A program made the translations under genes and the position numbers. The notes beneath the pieces were generated by a model. The model had not been told where the DNA came from. It did not search any database and was given only the letters and a program-made list of their open reading frames with translations. Shown piece by piece: positions 17,944-26,475 of a stretch of DNA of 64,000 nucleotides (the stretch's first letter is position 1; every line of letters begins with the position of its first letter). Origin of the DNA: Ensifer sp. IC4062 (lineage in GTDB: Bacteria; Pseudomonadota; Alphaproteobacteria; Rhizobiales; Rhizobiaceae); NCBI RefSeq assembly GCF_020193575.1, contig NZ_JADYVD010000035.1:22643-86642 (forward strand), in the 5' to 3' direction.

Positions 17944-18150
17944 ATGGCCGAGAGTTTATACCGCAGGTCGGCGACGATTTATCCATTCCCCGCGAAGCCC
18001 TTCAGGAGGGCGGAGAATCGCCGGGACGAGAAGCCGGATCTCGATGCGCCAGACATTTGCGCCGCCGCCATAGACGGTTGCTGGTATCACGAAGAGGCCG
18101 TTCGCGCCGAAGCCAATGAGCATCCAGGCATTCCCGGCAAGCTGAATTAG
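17944..18150 (+). CDS. DUF2735 family small protein
   Basis: 68 residues beginning MAESLYRRSATIYPFPAKP and containing DGCWYHEEAVRAE, which match the DUF2735 pattern (SAxIYxFP near the start, WYHEEA near the end). The family is short, rhizobial and of unknown function. AGGGA lies 10 bases before the ATG. As I recall, DUF2735 genes are often neighbours of glnII, which suggests a nitrogen-related role, but nothing in the protein itself shows one. Confidence 0.8.
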   Translation: MAESLYRRSATIYPFPAKPFRRAENRRDEKPDLDAPDICAAAIDGCWYHEEAVRAEANEHPGIPGKLN

Positions 18151-18219
18151 CTCGAACGCGCCGCCTATTTTTTGATCATCTGCAATGAATTGCGGCAGCC
18201 CTGCTTGTCGACGACACTA

Positions 18220-19110
18220 CTACCCTTTGACGGCACCCGACGTCAGGCCGGCGACGATCTTCCGCTGGAAAATCAGCACCAGCACCAGCAGCGGTAACGT
18301 GACGGTCACCGACGCGGCCATGATCTGGCCGAAGGGATATTCGTAGCGGCTGCTGCCGGTGAGCAGGCCGATGGCAACCGGCACCGTCCGGTTTTCGTCG
18401 GTCAGGATAAAGGTGAGCGCGAAGAGGAATTCGTTCCACGCGAGAATGAACGAGAGCAGCCCGGTGCTGGCGATCGCCGGTCCCATCAGGGGCAACAGCA
18501 CATGGGTCAGGACCCGCAGCCGCGAACAACCGTCGATGAGCGCGGCCTCCTCCAGTTCGGTGGGCAGATCGCGAATGAAACTCGTCAGGATCCAGGTGGT
18601 GAATGGCAGTGTGAGGATAAGATAGGAAACGATGAGCGCCGACGGGCGGTTATAGAGCCCAAGCCAGCCGATTACTTCGAACATTCCCGATAGCACGACC
18701 ACCTGCGGGAAGATCGAGATCATCAGGACGGCGATCAAAATGATCCGGCCCGGCGAAAAGTGCAGCCGCCCGAGCGCGTAGGCCGCGAGAATACCGATCA
18801 TCAGCGAGATCAGCGTGCTCGCGAAAGCGACAAGGCCGGAATTCACGAGCGCGCCCATGAAGACCGGGTTATGGAACAGCTGCCAATAGTTGCTGAAGTC
18901 TAGCGATGGCAGGAGACTGAACTGATAGAGCGCCTGGCCCGATTTCGTCGACGATACGATCGCCCAGTAATACGGGAAAAGCATGTAGACGAGCACGGCC
19001 GCCACGCCGACATAGAGGCCGAAAGTCCTCACGCGTCGGATCGTGCGATAGGTTCTGTTGGAATAGCGTTTTGCAGGCGCAGCCGTCGTCGTCATTGCCA
19101 TTTTCGTCAC
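18220..19110 (-). CDS. CUT1 sugar ABC transporter permease (MalG type)
   Basis: Inner-membrane permease, 296 residues with six predicted helices. The EAA loop that docks on the ATPase is EEAALIDGCSRLRVLTHVLL near residues 190-210. Its start overlaps the stop of the second permease by four bases. Together with the ATPase (19997), the MalF-type permease (19107) and the binding protein (21412) it makes a complete CUT1 importer. The GH4 glycosidase and PfkB kinase in the same operon suggest a di- or oligosaccharide or glycoside substrate. Confidence 0.95.
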   Translation of the reverse strand: MTKMAMTTTAAPAKRYSNRTYRTIRRVRTFGLYVGVAAVLVYMLFPYYWAIVSSTKSGQALYQFSLLPSLDFSNYWQLFHNPVFMGALVNSGLVAFASTLISLMIGILAAYALGRLHFSPGRIILIAVLMISIFPQVVVLSGMFEVIGWLGLYNRPSALIVSYLILTLPFTTWILTSFIRDLPTELEEAALIDGCSRLRVLTHVLLPLMGPAIASTGLLSFILAWNEFLFALTFILTDENRTVPVAIGLLTGSSRYEYPFGQIMAASVTVTLPLLVLVLIFQRKIVAGLTSGAVKG

Positions 19111-20000
19111 CCCGTAGTCCGATCAAGGCGCAGCACGCCAACAATGACGATCGCGATCAGCCCGATGATCATGAACACCCAGGTCGAGGCCGCCGAGCCG
19201 AGGCCGAGGTCCTGAAAGCTGATCAGCTGGTCGCGCGCATAGATCGACATCGTCATGGTGTTTTCGTTGTTGGCCGCGAGCACATAGCTCAGGTCGAACA
19301 TCCTCAGCGCATCGAGGGTGCGAAACAGCATTGCAACGCCGATCGCCGGTGTGGCGAGCGGCAGGGTTATCGACCAGAAGCGCTTCCAGTGCGGCACGCC
19401 GGAGACCTCGGCGGCCTCGTATATCTCCTCCGGAATCAACTGCAGCCCTGCGAGAATGAGCAGAACCATGAACGGCGTCGTCACCCACACATCGATGAAG
19501 ATCACCGTATAGAGGATGAGCGAGGGTTCAGCGGTCCAGGCGATGCCCTTCTCGACGAGGCCCAGCGTCACGAGCAGCTTGTTGACGAGGCCGAACTGGT
19601 CGTTGAGCATCCATTCCCATATCCGGGTCGAGACGACCATCGGCATGGCCCAGGGCACGAGAATGGCCGCCCTGACGATGCCGCGGCCGACGAAGGCCCG
19701 GTGAAGCAACAGCGCGATCGCGAGCCCCAGAAACGTCTCCAGACCGACAGATATGACGGTAAAGAACAGCGTGTTGTTGACCGCGCGCCAGAACACCGGA
19801 TCTTCGGCGACGGCTATGAAATTATCGATCCCGACAAAGCCGTAATTCGCCGGCGCATCGAGAAATGCGTCGGTGAAGGAAAAGAAGATGCTGCGCGCAA
19901 GCGGCCAGATCGCGACGCCGACGAGCGCGATTATCAGCGGCAGCAGAAACAGCCACGCCGTGCGGTTCTGCTGCCGTTGCATCCTCTCGGCCGCACTCAT
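19107..20000 (-). CDS. CUT1 sugar ABC transporter permease (MalF/UgpA type)
   Basis: Inner-membrane permease, 297 residues, six predicted helices beginning with AWLFLLPLIIALVGVAIWPL. The EAA loop is YEAAEVSGVPHWKRFWSITL near residues 185-205. It overlaps both neighbouring genes by four bases, so translation of ATPase and the two permeases is coupled. Confidence 0.95.
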   Translation of the reverse strand: MSAAERMQRQQNRTAWLFLLPLIIALVGVAIWPLARSIFFSFTDAFLDAPANYGFVGIDNFIAVAEDPVFWRAVNNTLFFTVISVGLETFLGLAIALLLHRAFVGRGIVRAAILVPWAMPMVVSTRIWEWMLNDQFGLVNKLLVTLGLVEKGIAWTAEPSLILYTVIFIDVWVTTPFMVLLILAGLQLIPEEIYEAAEVSGVPHWKRFWSITLPLATPAIGVAMLFRTLDALRMFDLSYVLAANNENTMTMSIYARDQLISFQDLGLGSAASTWVFMIIGLIAIVIVGVLRLDRTTG

Positions 20001-21106
20001 AGCAAAGCCCCCGATGCTAGTTGCACGGCGGCGCTATGATCGATCCGTCGCCCGTCCTCGGCGAAGAGATAGAGATTTTCGGGCTGCCAGCCGAGGCCGA
20101 CCACCTGGCCCTCTGCGAATGGCGGCGGGCTTCCGGTCGAGCGCACCGTCCAGACCAGCGTTTCGCTGAGCCGCACATAGCAGACATATTCGTAGCCGAG
20201 GTCCTCCATGCGCTCGAACGTTCCGCGGATCGCGCCCTTGGTCTCGGCGCTGACCAGCTTGAGGGCCTCTGGCCTGAGGCCGATCTCGACGGGGCTGTCG
20301 GCGTCAGCGAGTTCGACGGCATGATAAAAGCCCCCGACGCCGCGAAGCACACCGCCCGACGAGGCTGAGCGGTCGAGCGGCGCGAAGTTCATCCGCGGAC
20401 TGCCGAGAAAACCGGCGACGAACCTGTTGGCCGGCCGGTCATAAAGCTCCCTCGGCCGGCCGACCTGCTCTATGCGCCCGTGATTGAGGATGACGATCCG
20501 ATCGGCGAGCGTCATCGCCTCGGTCTGGTCATGCGTCACATAGATCATCGTCGTCTTCACGTCGGCATGCAGCCTGGCGATCTCGAAGCGCATTTCCATG
20601 CGCAGATCGGCGTCGAGGTTGGACAGCGGTTCGTCGAAAAGGAAAACCTCGGGCTGACCGACAAGCGCGCGACCGATCGCCACGCGCTGCCGCTGCCCGC
20701 CTGAAAGCTGGCGCGGACGCCGGTCGAGCAGATGGCTGATTTTCAGCATCTCCGCGACCTTGGTCACGCGGCGGCGGATTTCGTCCTTGCCGAGGCGCGC
20801 GGTTTCGAGCGCGAAGCTGATGTTGCGCGACACGTTCATATGCGGATAGAGCGCGTAGGACTGGAAGACGAAGGCAAGTCCGCGCTTCGATGCCGGCACG
20901 TCTGTCACCTGCTCTCCACCGATGAAGACGTCACCTTCGGAAACCGGGACAAGCCCTGCGATCAGCCGTAACAGCGTCGACTTCCCGCAGCCCGACGGGC
21001 CGACGAAGACCATGAACTCGCCGTCCTCGATTTCCAGATCGATCGACCGGATGACATCATAGGCGCCAAAGGTCTTGCTGACGTTTTTCAAGGTGACTGA
21101 AGCCAT
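19997..21106 (-). CDS. CUT1 sugar ABC transporter ATP-binding protein (MsmK/UgpC type)
   Basis: ATPase subunit, 369 residues from the ATG at 21106 (MASVTLKNVSKTFG), the usual first residues of this family; the frame's earlier ATG at 21166 adds 20 atypical residues. Walker A is GPSGCGKST, the signature [15 protein letters not shown], Walker [14 protein letters not shown], and a TOBE-like C-terminal domain follows. It overlaps the MalF-type permease downstream by four bases. Confidence 0.95.
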   Translation of the reverse strand: MASVTLKNVSKTFGAYDVIRSIDLEIEDGEFMVFVGPSGCGKSTLLRLIAGLVPVSEGDVFIGGEQVTDVPASKRGLAFVFQSYALYPHMNVSRNISFALETARLGKDEIRRRVTKVAEMLKISHLLDRRPRQLSGGQRQRVAIGRALVGQPEVFLFDEPLSNLDADLRMEMRFEIARLHADVKTTMIYVTHDQTEAMTLADRIVILNHGRIEQVGRPRELYDRPANRFVAGFLGSPRMNFAPLDRSASSGGVLRGVGGFYHAVELADADSPVEIGLRPEALKLVSAETKGAIRGTFERMEDLGYEYVCYVRLSETLVWTVRSTGSPPPFAEGQVVGLGWQPENLYLFAEDGRRIDHSAAVQLASGALL

Positions 21107-21117
21107 TCCGCTGTCCT

Positions 21118-21216
21118 TCAAAGGCCCGCTGCGGCGCGATCGGCCAGGATTTCTCTGTCGCTGCACTCGAGCACTATGGTCGCAAGCCAGTCGGCGTCAA
21201 AGTTGCCGGTCGTCAT
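21118..21216 (-). CDS. Small unassigned ORF inside the CUT1 operon
   Basis: A 32-codon frame, MTTGNFDADWLATIVLECSD..., ends 11 bases before the ATPase start. AGGAGG is present but 14 bases before the ATG, further than normal. An in-frame ATG at 21324 would lengthen it to 68 codons, with atypical extra sequence. It may be a leader peptide for the ATPase gene, the tail of a lost gene or chance. No family recognised. Confidence 0.3.
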   Translation of the reverse strand: MTTGNFDADWLATIVLECSDREILADRAAAGL

Positions 21217-21366
21217 TATGCGCCTCGGTGCCTCCTGCTTACCGCCACCGCTCAAAGCAGCCAGTGCCTGCGAGGGTCTGCCCGGCAACATAGGAGCCCG
21301 TTTCATCAGGCTCGTCGAAGACAATCGGCTTCGCCATCGGGAACTCGCGTCTCGATCTGCTTATCT

Positions 21367-21404
21367 ACGAAAAGGCACCTCCGAAGGGTCCCCTCGGAGG
21401 TGCC
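21367..21404 (-). terminator. Hairpin after the binding-protein gene (attenuator or mRNA stabiliser)
   Basis: GGCACCTCCGA and TCGGAGGTGCC form a perfect 11-bp stem around a 9-base loop, followed on the minus strand by TTTTCG. It sits 8 bases after the binding-protein stop and before the ATPase and permease genes, so it would partly stop transcription or protect the upstream message, giving more binding protein than membrane subunits. Confidence 0.75.
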
Positions 21405-21411
21405 GCCTTCA

Positions 21412-22677
21412 TCACTCGCCGGCTTTCACGTCGCGCTGCAGGCGTCGTTCGAGATCGGCGAGTTCCTTGGCGACATCGTCCTTACCGGAGATGATGTCGT
21501 GAACGGCCCGGTAGAACGTGCGGGAAATCCGGTTGTAGTTCTTGCCGGTGGCGGCGGACGGACGAGCGACCGATTCCTCGAAGGCCGTCTTTGCCATGCC
21601 GAGGAAGGGAATCTTCGCCAGTACGTCGGCGTCTTCGTAAAGCGCCTCGATAGTCGGGTTGTAGCCGCCTTCGATCGCGCGCATCTTCTGGTCCTCGAGG
21701 CCGACCATGTAGCGCAGCAGGTCAGCCGCGAGTTCCTGCTTCTCAGAATATTTCGAGACCCCGAGATAGGCCGTGCCGAGCGTTCCGCTCGACTTCTGCC
21801 CTTCGGCGCCGAGCGGCAGGGCTGACACGCCGACCTTGCCGACGAGCTTGCCGCCTTCCGCCTGCGAGGTGCCCCAGACATAGGGCCAGTTGCGGTGGAA
21901 CACCGCATTGCCGCTTTCGAAAAGAGCGCGGGAATTTTCCTCGTCGTAGTTGAGGACGCCCTCGGGCGAGATCGTGCCGATCCAGCCGCGCGCACGAGTC
22001 AGCGCCGCTTCCGTCACGGGGCTGTTGATGGTGACCTCGCCGTCGTCGGAAATGATCGTTCCGCCGCCGGCCGAGGCGATCCATTCCAGCGCATCGCAGG
22101 TCAGGCCCTCGTAGCTGCGGCCCTGCCAGGCGTAACCCCACATATCCGGGTTTCCGGCCTTGCGCTCCGCGTCCTGGATCTCCTTCGCAGTCGCGGTCAT
22201 TTCATCCCAGGTCTTCGGCGGCTCTTTGCCGTATTTCTCGAGCAGGTCCTTGCGATAGAACATCAGTCCGGTGTCGATATAGAAGGGCATCGCCAGGAGC
22301 TTGCCGTCGAGGCGCGCGGCATCCGTGGCCGAGGCAAAATGCGCGTTCACCTCGTCCTCTGGGATCATCGACGTGACATCGAGCAGATGATCCTTGAACA
22401 TGCCGAGCCAGATGACGTCGATATAGAGCACGTCAATATCCGACGATTGAGCAGCGAAGAGCTGCTGGTAGATCGGGATCGCATCATCGAGGTTCTGCGG
22501 CATCCGGTTGAGCTTCACCTCGTTGCCGGTCTTCTCCGACCACTTCGCGACGGCTTTTTCACACAATTCGTAGTCGGTCGCGGAGCAGAACATCGAGACC
22601 GTTTCGGCTTTTGCCGGGAGCGCGGATGCAATCGCCACCACGGCCAGGCCTGCCAGCATTTTCAATTTGTGCTTCAT
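21412..22677 (-). CDS. CUT1 sugar ABC transporter periplasmic binding protein
   Basis: Class 2 (MalE-like) extracellular binding protein, 421 residues, with a signal peptide cleaved near residue 24 (SALPAKA-ET). Typical elements are the early YELCEKAVAKWSEKTGNEVKL strand, IDVLYIDVIWLGMFKDHLLDV and the FYRKDLLEKYGKEPPKTWDEM segment shared by sugar-binding proteins. It follows the PfkB kinase gene by 33 bases and is followed by a hairpin. Confidence 0.94.
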   Translation of the reverse strand: MKHKLKMLAGLAVVAIASALPAKAETVSMFCSATDYELCEKAVAKWSEKTGNEVKLNRMPQNLDDAIPIYQQLFAAQSSDIDVLYIDVIWLGMFKDHLLDVTSMIPEDEVNAHFASATDAARLDGKLLAMPFYIDTGLMFYRKDLLEKYGKEPPKTWDEMTATAKEIQDAERKAGNPDMWGYAWQGRSYEGLTCDALEWIASAGGGTIISDDGEVTINSPVTEAALTRARGWIGTISPEGVLNYDEENSRALFESGNAVFHRNWPYVWGTSQAEGGKLVGKVGVSALPLGAEGQKSSGTLGTAYLGVSKYSEKQELAADLLRYMVGLEDQKMRAIEGGYNPTIEALYEDADVLAKIPFLGMAKTAFEESVARPSAATGKNYNRISRTFYRAVHDIISGKDDVAKELADLERRLQRDVKAGE

Positions 22678-22710
22678 GTCGTTCCCTCATTCGTTCTCTT
22701 GTGAACGTCG

Positions 22711-23637
22711 CTATATCGCGGCCTCCCGCCGCCGATATTCCGTAAGATCCTTTTGGAAAGGCAGATTGCGGCCGCCATAGCCCGTCACCGCAAGTGAACC
22801 ACAGATGACGGCGATTTCGATTGCGCCGCGCAGGTCCGGCTCGTTGAGCAGCCCGTGAACGAATCCGGCATTGAAGCAGTCACCAGCCCCGGTCGTGTCG
22901 AACACGTCGACGGCGAGCGCCGGCACGCGGCAGATCTCCCCCTTCGAAGAGGCGATGGCGCCGTCGGCGCCGCATTTGACGACCACCGTGGGGCAGAAAC
23001 GGGCGATCGAGGCGAGCGCATGCTCGACGTCATCCTCGCCGGTCAAGGCCTTCGCCTCCGAGGAATTCGGCAGGAACACGTCGATGAGCTTCAGCATCTC
23101 TTCGATGCCAGGCGTGGAGAGCTTGTAGTCCACGTGCTGCAAGTCGGAGCAGACGATAATGCCGAGATCACGCGCCGCCTGGATGAGCGCGCGCCGCTCT
23201 TCGTTGACCGAGAACCCCTGCAGCAGCAGGATGCGCGGCCTGATGCGCTCAAGATCCTCCGGCTTCGGCAGCGGATCCGGCTGTTCGGCATAGCTGATGA
23301 AGCCGCGGTCATGCGCGAACGAGAATGCCGCGCTCACCCGACGCAACGGTTTGTCCAAGTGGATGAAGAGGCCGTCGTCGATACTTTCCCGCCGCGCCTC
23401 GTCGATGATCATGCGGCTGAAGATGTCGTTCCCGAAAGTGCACCACCACCCCGCTCTGGTTCCAAGCCGGGCGAGTGCCAGCGCTGTCGAATAGGCAGCA
23501 CCCGGCACCCACTCGAATTCCTCGGCCCAAAGATCGGCACTGATCTTCGGCACGTCCGGGAGGCCGCGAAAGATCAGGTCGAAGTAGTACTCCCCGACCA
23601 CCATCGCGTCGTAGCGGGAACCAGGTGCCTCACTCAC
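22711..23637 (-). CDS. PfkB family carbohydrate kinase
   Basis: ATP-dependent sugar kinase of the ribokinase/PfkB family, 308 residues. The second PfkB signature DTTGAGDCFNAGF lies near residues 246-258, with the catalytic Asp in GAGD; the N-terminal substrate lid region is VVGEYYFDLIFRGLP and a Gly-rich PGAAYSTALALARLG replaces the usual GGAAAN segment. The start overlaps the GH4 stop by four bases. It probably phosphorylates the monosaccharide released by the GH4 enzyme; which sugar is not visible. Confidence 0.9.
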   Translation of the reverse strand: MSEAPGSRYDAMVVGEYYFDLIFRGLPDVPKISADLWAEEFEWVPGAAYSTALALARLGTRAGWWCTFGNDIFSRMIIDEARRESIDDGLFIHLDKPLRRVSAAFSFAHDRGFISYAEQPDPLPKPEDLERIRPRILLLQGFSVNEERRALIQAARDLGIIVCSDLQHVDYKLSTPGIEEMLKLIDVFLPNSSEAKALTGEDDVEHALASIARFCPTVVVKCGADGAIASSKGEICRVPALAVDVFDTTGAGDCFNAGFVHGLLNEPDLRGAIEIAVICGSLAVTGYGGRNLPFQKDLTEYRRREAAI

Positions 23638-25019
23638 GACCAGTCACCTGCATATTGCGCGTGCGCCGCAAGATATTCGTCGACCAGCGGCACGGCACGC
23701 GAATAGGAGAGCACGAGTGGATGCGCCATCAGCGCCTCGACGGCGAGTTCGCGGCTGCGCTCCTTGATCGCGCGGACGGCAAGCCGCTCGTAGCGCTTGA
23801 CGTTCTGGACGAGCTGCGCTTGGGCCTCGGGCATAGCACCCATCTTGAGCGGTCTGATGCCGTTCTTGTCGACCACGCAGCTCACTTCCACGACATCGTC
23901 GGCACGCAGGCCGTCGATCGCACCCTCGTTGCGGACGTTGAGACCCGTATAGCAAGGTTTTCCGGTCTGCAGCGCATCGACAAGGTTGAGCGCGACTCCG
24001 GCATAGCCTTCACCCTCTTCGCCGGTCTCGCCGGCCGCAATGCTTTCGACGAACTTGTCGGCCTCTTCCATGCTTGGCGCATCGGCAAGCGCGTAATGCA
24101 TGTAGGTCGCGTTGCGCCGCCGCTCATAGGCATAGTAAGCCGCCAATGCTCCCTCGGCGTCGGCATCGAGGTCGATCGTGCCGAGCTTGGCGATCAAGGC
24201 CGCGTTCAGGTCCTTGACCTCTTCACCACGCGTCCGCTCGTCGGCCTTGAGTGCTTCGACGGCCCTTTCCGCATAGTAGTAGTAATAGAGATATTCGTTG
24301 ATCCAGTTGCGCTGGTGGCGGATTAGCTTGGTGTCGAACATGCGTTGCGACGTGGCGCGGATGAAGGCGTCGTCGTCAAGCAACGGCTGAAGCACCTCCT
24401 TGCCGTCGATCTTTGCGTTCCTCGTGAAGGAAAGGTGGTTGAGACCATAGACCTCGGCATGCACTTCATTCTGCGGCACCTTGTACCAGCGCGCCAAGGC
24501 TTCCTGCGCCCCGTTTGCGCCGTCGCAAATGCCGACCGTGCGGTGATAGCCTTCGTTCTGCAGGGCTTGCGCTACTAGGCCCGCCGGGTTGGTGAAGTTG
24601 AACAGCCAGGCGTCGGGGCTCACCTTCTTCAGGATTTCCGCGTATTTGAGGATGACCGGAATGCTGCGAAGCGCCATCGCAAAGCCGCCCGGGCCTGTGG
24701 TCTCCTGACCCAGCACGCCATGGGCAAGCGCGATTCGTTCATCCTTTATCCGGCCCTCTTCGTTGCCGGGCCGGACCGTAGTCACGACGTAGCTCGCGCC
24801 GTCGAGCGCCCGCTCCGCATCGGCCGACATCGTGATCCTGACCGGGGACTGCATGCGCCGCGCCAGCTCCTGGCTGATCCGCCCGAAAAGATCGAGCTTC
24901 TGCTCATTGATGTCCTGCAAGCAGATCTCGGTCAGACCGCTCCGCTCCGCGCGCCGCAATGCCGATCCGACAAACAAGGGTGCCCGGACTCCGCCGCCGC
25001 CAATCAACGTCAGTTTCAT
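23634..25019 (-). CDS. Glycoside hydrolase family 4 (6-phospho-beta-glucosidase-like)
   Basis: NAD- and divalent-metal-dependent glycosidase, 461 residues, cytosolic. The dinucleotide-binding loop is IGGGGVRAP at residues 6-14. The family's FTNPAGL segment is at 142-148; GICDG with the metal-ligand Cys165 and GLNHLSF with His195 are intact, so the metal site is complete. GH4 enzymes work by transient oxidation at C3 and elimination rather than direct hydrolysis. First gene of the operon with kinase and CUT1 transporter. Because uptake is by an ABC system rather than PTS, the substrate may be unphosphorylated, or phosphorylated later; this is open. Confidence 0.93.
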   Translation of the reverse strand: MKLTLIGGGGVRAPLFVGSALRRAERSGLTEICLQDINEQKLDLFGRISQELARRMQSPVRITMSADAERALDGASYVVTTVRPGNEEGRIKDERIALAHGVLGQETTGPGGFAMALRSIPVILKYAEILKKVSPDAWLFNFTNPAGLVAQALQNEGYHRTVGICDGANGAQEALARWYKVPQNEVHAEVYGLNHLSFTRNAKIDGKEVLQPLLDDDAFIRATSQRMFDTKLIRHQRNWINEYLYYYYYAERAVEALKADERTRGEEVKDLNAALIAKLGTIDLDADAEGALAAYYAYERRRNATYMHYALADAPSMEEADKFVESIAAGETGEEGEGYAGVALNLVDALQTGKPCYTGLNVRNEGAIDGLRADDVVEVSCVVDKNGIRPLKMGAMPEAQAQLVQNVKRYERLAVRAIKERSRELAVEALMAHPLVLSYSRAVPLVDEYLAAHAQYAGDWS

Positions 25020-25340
25020 GCTTTACTCCGCCGTTCCGTTCGTGATATCGCTACTGGATATATCCAGTTATGTCAATTCGATCGGCAGACGCTTTCTCGC
25101 GATCCACAAGGCGGACCGAAACCGAGATGCGGGGCAAAGCGATTGGATTGTCTCCCGAAGTGTGCAGCGCTTTCGGGGCAACGACATGCATGAAGAACCA
25201 AGAACTACTGCTCGTCGCCCGCTACAATTTAATGCGACGCGCTTTAGGGGAACGGAAACGCACCCAGGCCCTTGTCTTCAACCTTGCCAGGTGCAATGCA
25301 GAAGGGCATCCGGCAAACTGGCGGCTGAAACGAACGACGC
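25020..25340. promoter_or_regulatory. Divergent control region with perfect palindrome
   Basis: This 321-base region separates the GH4 operon from the divergent GntR regulator. The perfect 16-base palindrome ACTGGATATATCCAGT at 25053-25068 lies 34 bases before the GH4 start and fits a GntR/HutC operator. Short frames on the plus strand run through the rest, but none has a convincing start; I see no gene in it. Confidence 0.65.
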
Positions 25341-26114
25341 ATGGCACGACACGCAAATCTTCCGGACGAAAGTTCCATCGACCGCAACCATCCAGATGCG
25401 CTCTACGTGCAGTTGCGAAACCTGCTCAAGGGCATGATCGAAAGACGAGAGCTTGCGGTCAACGACAAGCTACCGTCGGAGCGGGAGCTTGTCGCAGCCT
25501 ACGGCGTCAGCCGCATTACGGTGCGGCAGGCGGTGAAGGATCTCGAGAATCTCGGCTATTTGCAGACGCGCCCCGGCAAGGGCATCTATGTCACCGAGCG
25601 GACGCCGATCTATGAACTCGAGGTCGTGCGGAGCTTCACCCAGACGGCCTATGCGAACAATCGCAAGCCCGGCATGCGCCTTCTCGCCGGCAAGATCATC
25701 CGGGCCGACGCCGAAGTCGCGCGACCGCTATCCCTGCCGACCGGCGCAGACGTCGTTTTCCTTGAGAGATTGCGCCTCCTCGATGACGTGCCGGTGGTCA
25801 TCCAGCGTGATTGGTTTTCCGCCTCTCGCGCGCCTGGCATCCTCGACGTCGACTGGACGGTCGAGAACCGGTCGCTCTATGCAGAGTTCGAAAGCCGTTA
25901 TGGAATCATCCCGTCGCGCGGCCAATCGACCGTGAGTGCCCGGCTCGCCACCGAGACGGAAGCGTCATTCCTTGAGCTCGATGTTCCTGCTGCGGTTCTG
26001 ACGCTGGACCAGATCGCCTATGATATGAACAACCGCACAGTCAATGTGAGCGCCGCCGCCTACCACCCGACCCGCTATCCGCTGTCGTTGACCCAGTCCC
26101 ACAGAAGGCTGTGA
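25341..26114 (+). CDS. GntR family regulator, HutC subfamily
   Basis: 257 residues. An N-terminal winged helix (ALYVQLRNLLKGMIERREL, then LPSERELVAAYGVSRITVRQ, about residues 20-80) is followed by a UTRA ligand-binding domain with FLERLRLLDDVPVVIQRDWF and a C-terminal LDQIAYDMNNRTVNVSAAAYHP. UTRA regulators bind sugars, sugar phosphates or related metabolites. Divergent from the GH4-kinase-transporter operon, which it probably represses through the palindrome at 25053. The ribosome site is weak. Confidence 0.93.
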   Translation: MARHANLPDESSIDRNHPDALYVQLRNLLKGMIERRELAVNDKLPSERELVAAYGVSRITVRQAVKDLENLGYLQTRPGKGIYVTERTPIYELEVVRSFTQTAYANNRKPGMRLLAGKIIRADAEVARPLSLPTGADVVFLERLRLLDDVPVVIQRDWFSASRAPGILDVDWTVENRSLYAEFESRYGIIPSRGQSTVSARLATETEASFLELDVPAAVLTLDQIAYDMNNRTVNVSAAAYHPTRYPLSLTQSHRRL

Positions 26115-26475
26115 TCCGTCCCCATCCCGGCGCCCTTTTTCTGCAACCATAGATCTGTGTATCGATCCTGGAATCTACCCGTTTAGTCTGTTCCCGCGGA
26201 AACACAAAACGCTCTCGAACTCGTCGATATATGGCAGCGAGAACGGCAGGGAACGTTCTTCAAGTCGCGCAATACCGCATGACTTGCGAGGGGTTTGACT
26301 GGGGAGACACTCCATGAAACGGCACCGCATCTAGTCCATCGACGCCTTGGCGCTCTCGACGATGAGCGACCGACCGTAATGGGCACTCTTCCAAAAAGGC
26401 CATTCCATCACCACGCCGAGGCAACCACCTCTGCGAACAGCGACGCATGTCCCGATGCACAACAAGGAAACACAT
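26115..26475. other. Intergenic region before the large RTX gene
   Basis: 361 bases between the GntR regulator and the RTX protein. I see no supported gene, repeat copy or terminator. It presumably holds the RTX promoter. A seven-codon frame ATGAAACGGCACCGCATCTAG begins at 26314, but nothing shows it is translated. Confidence 0.5.

Noticed and set aside
25070..25615. 181-codon frame in front of and over the HutC-type regulator
   Set aside because: Out of frame with the clear winged-helix protein that starts at 25341.
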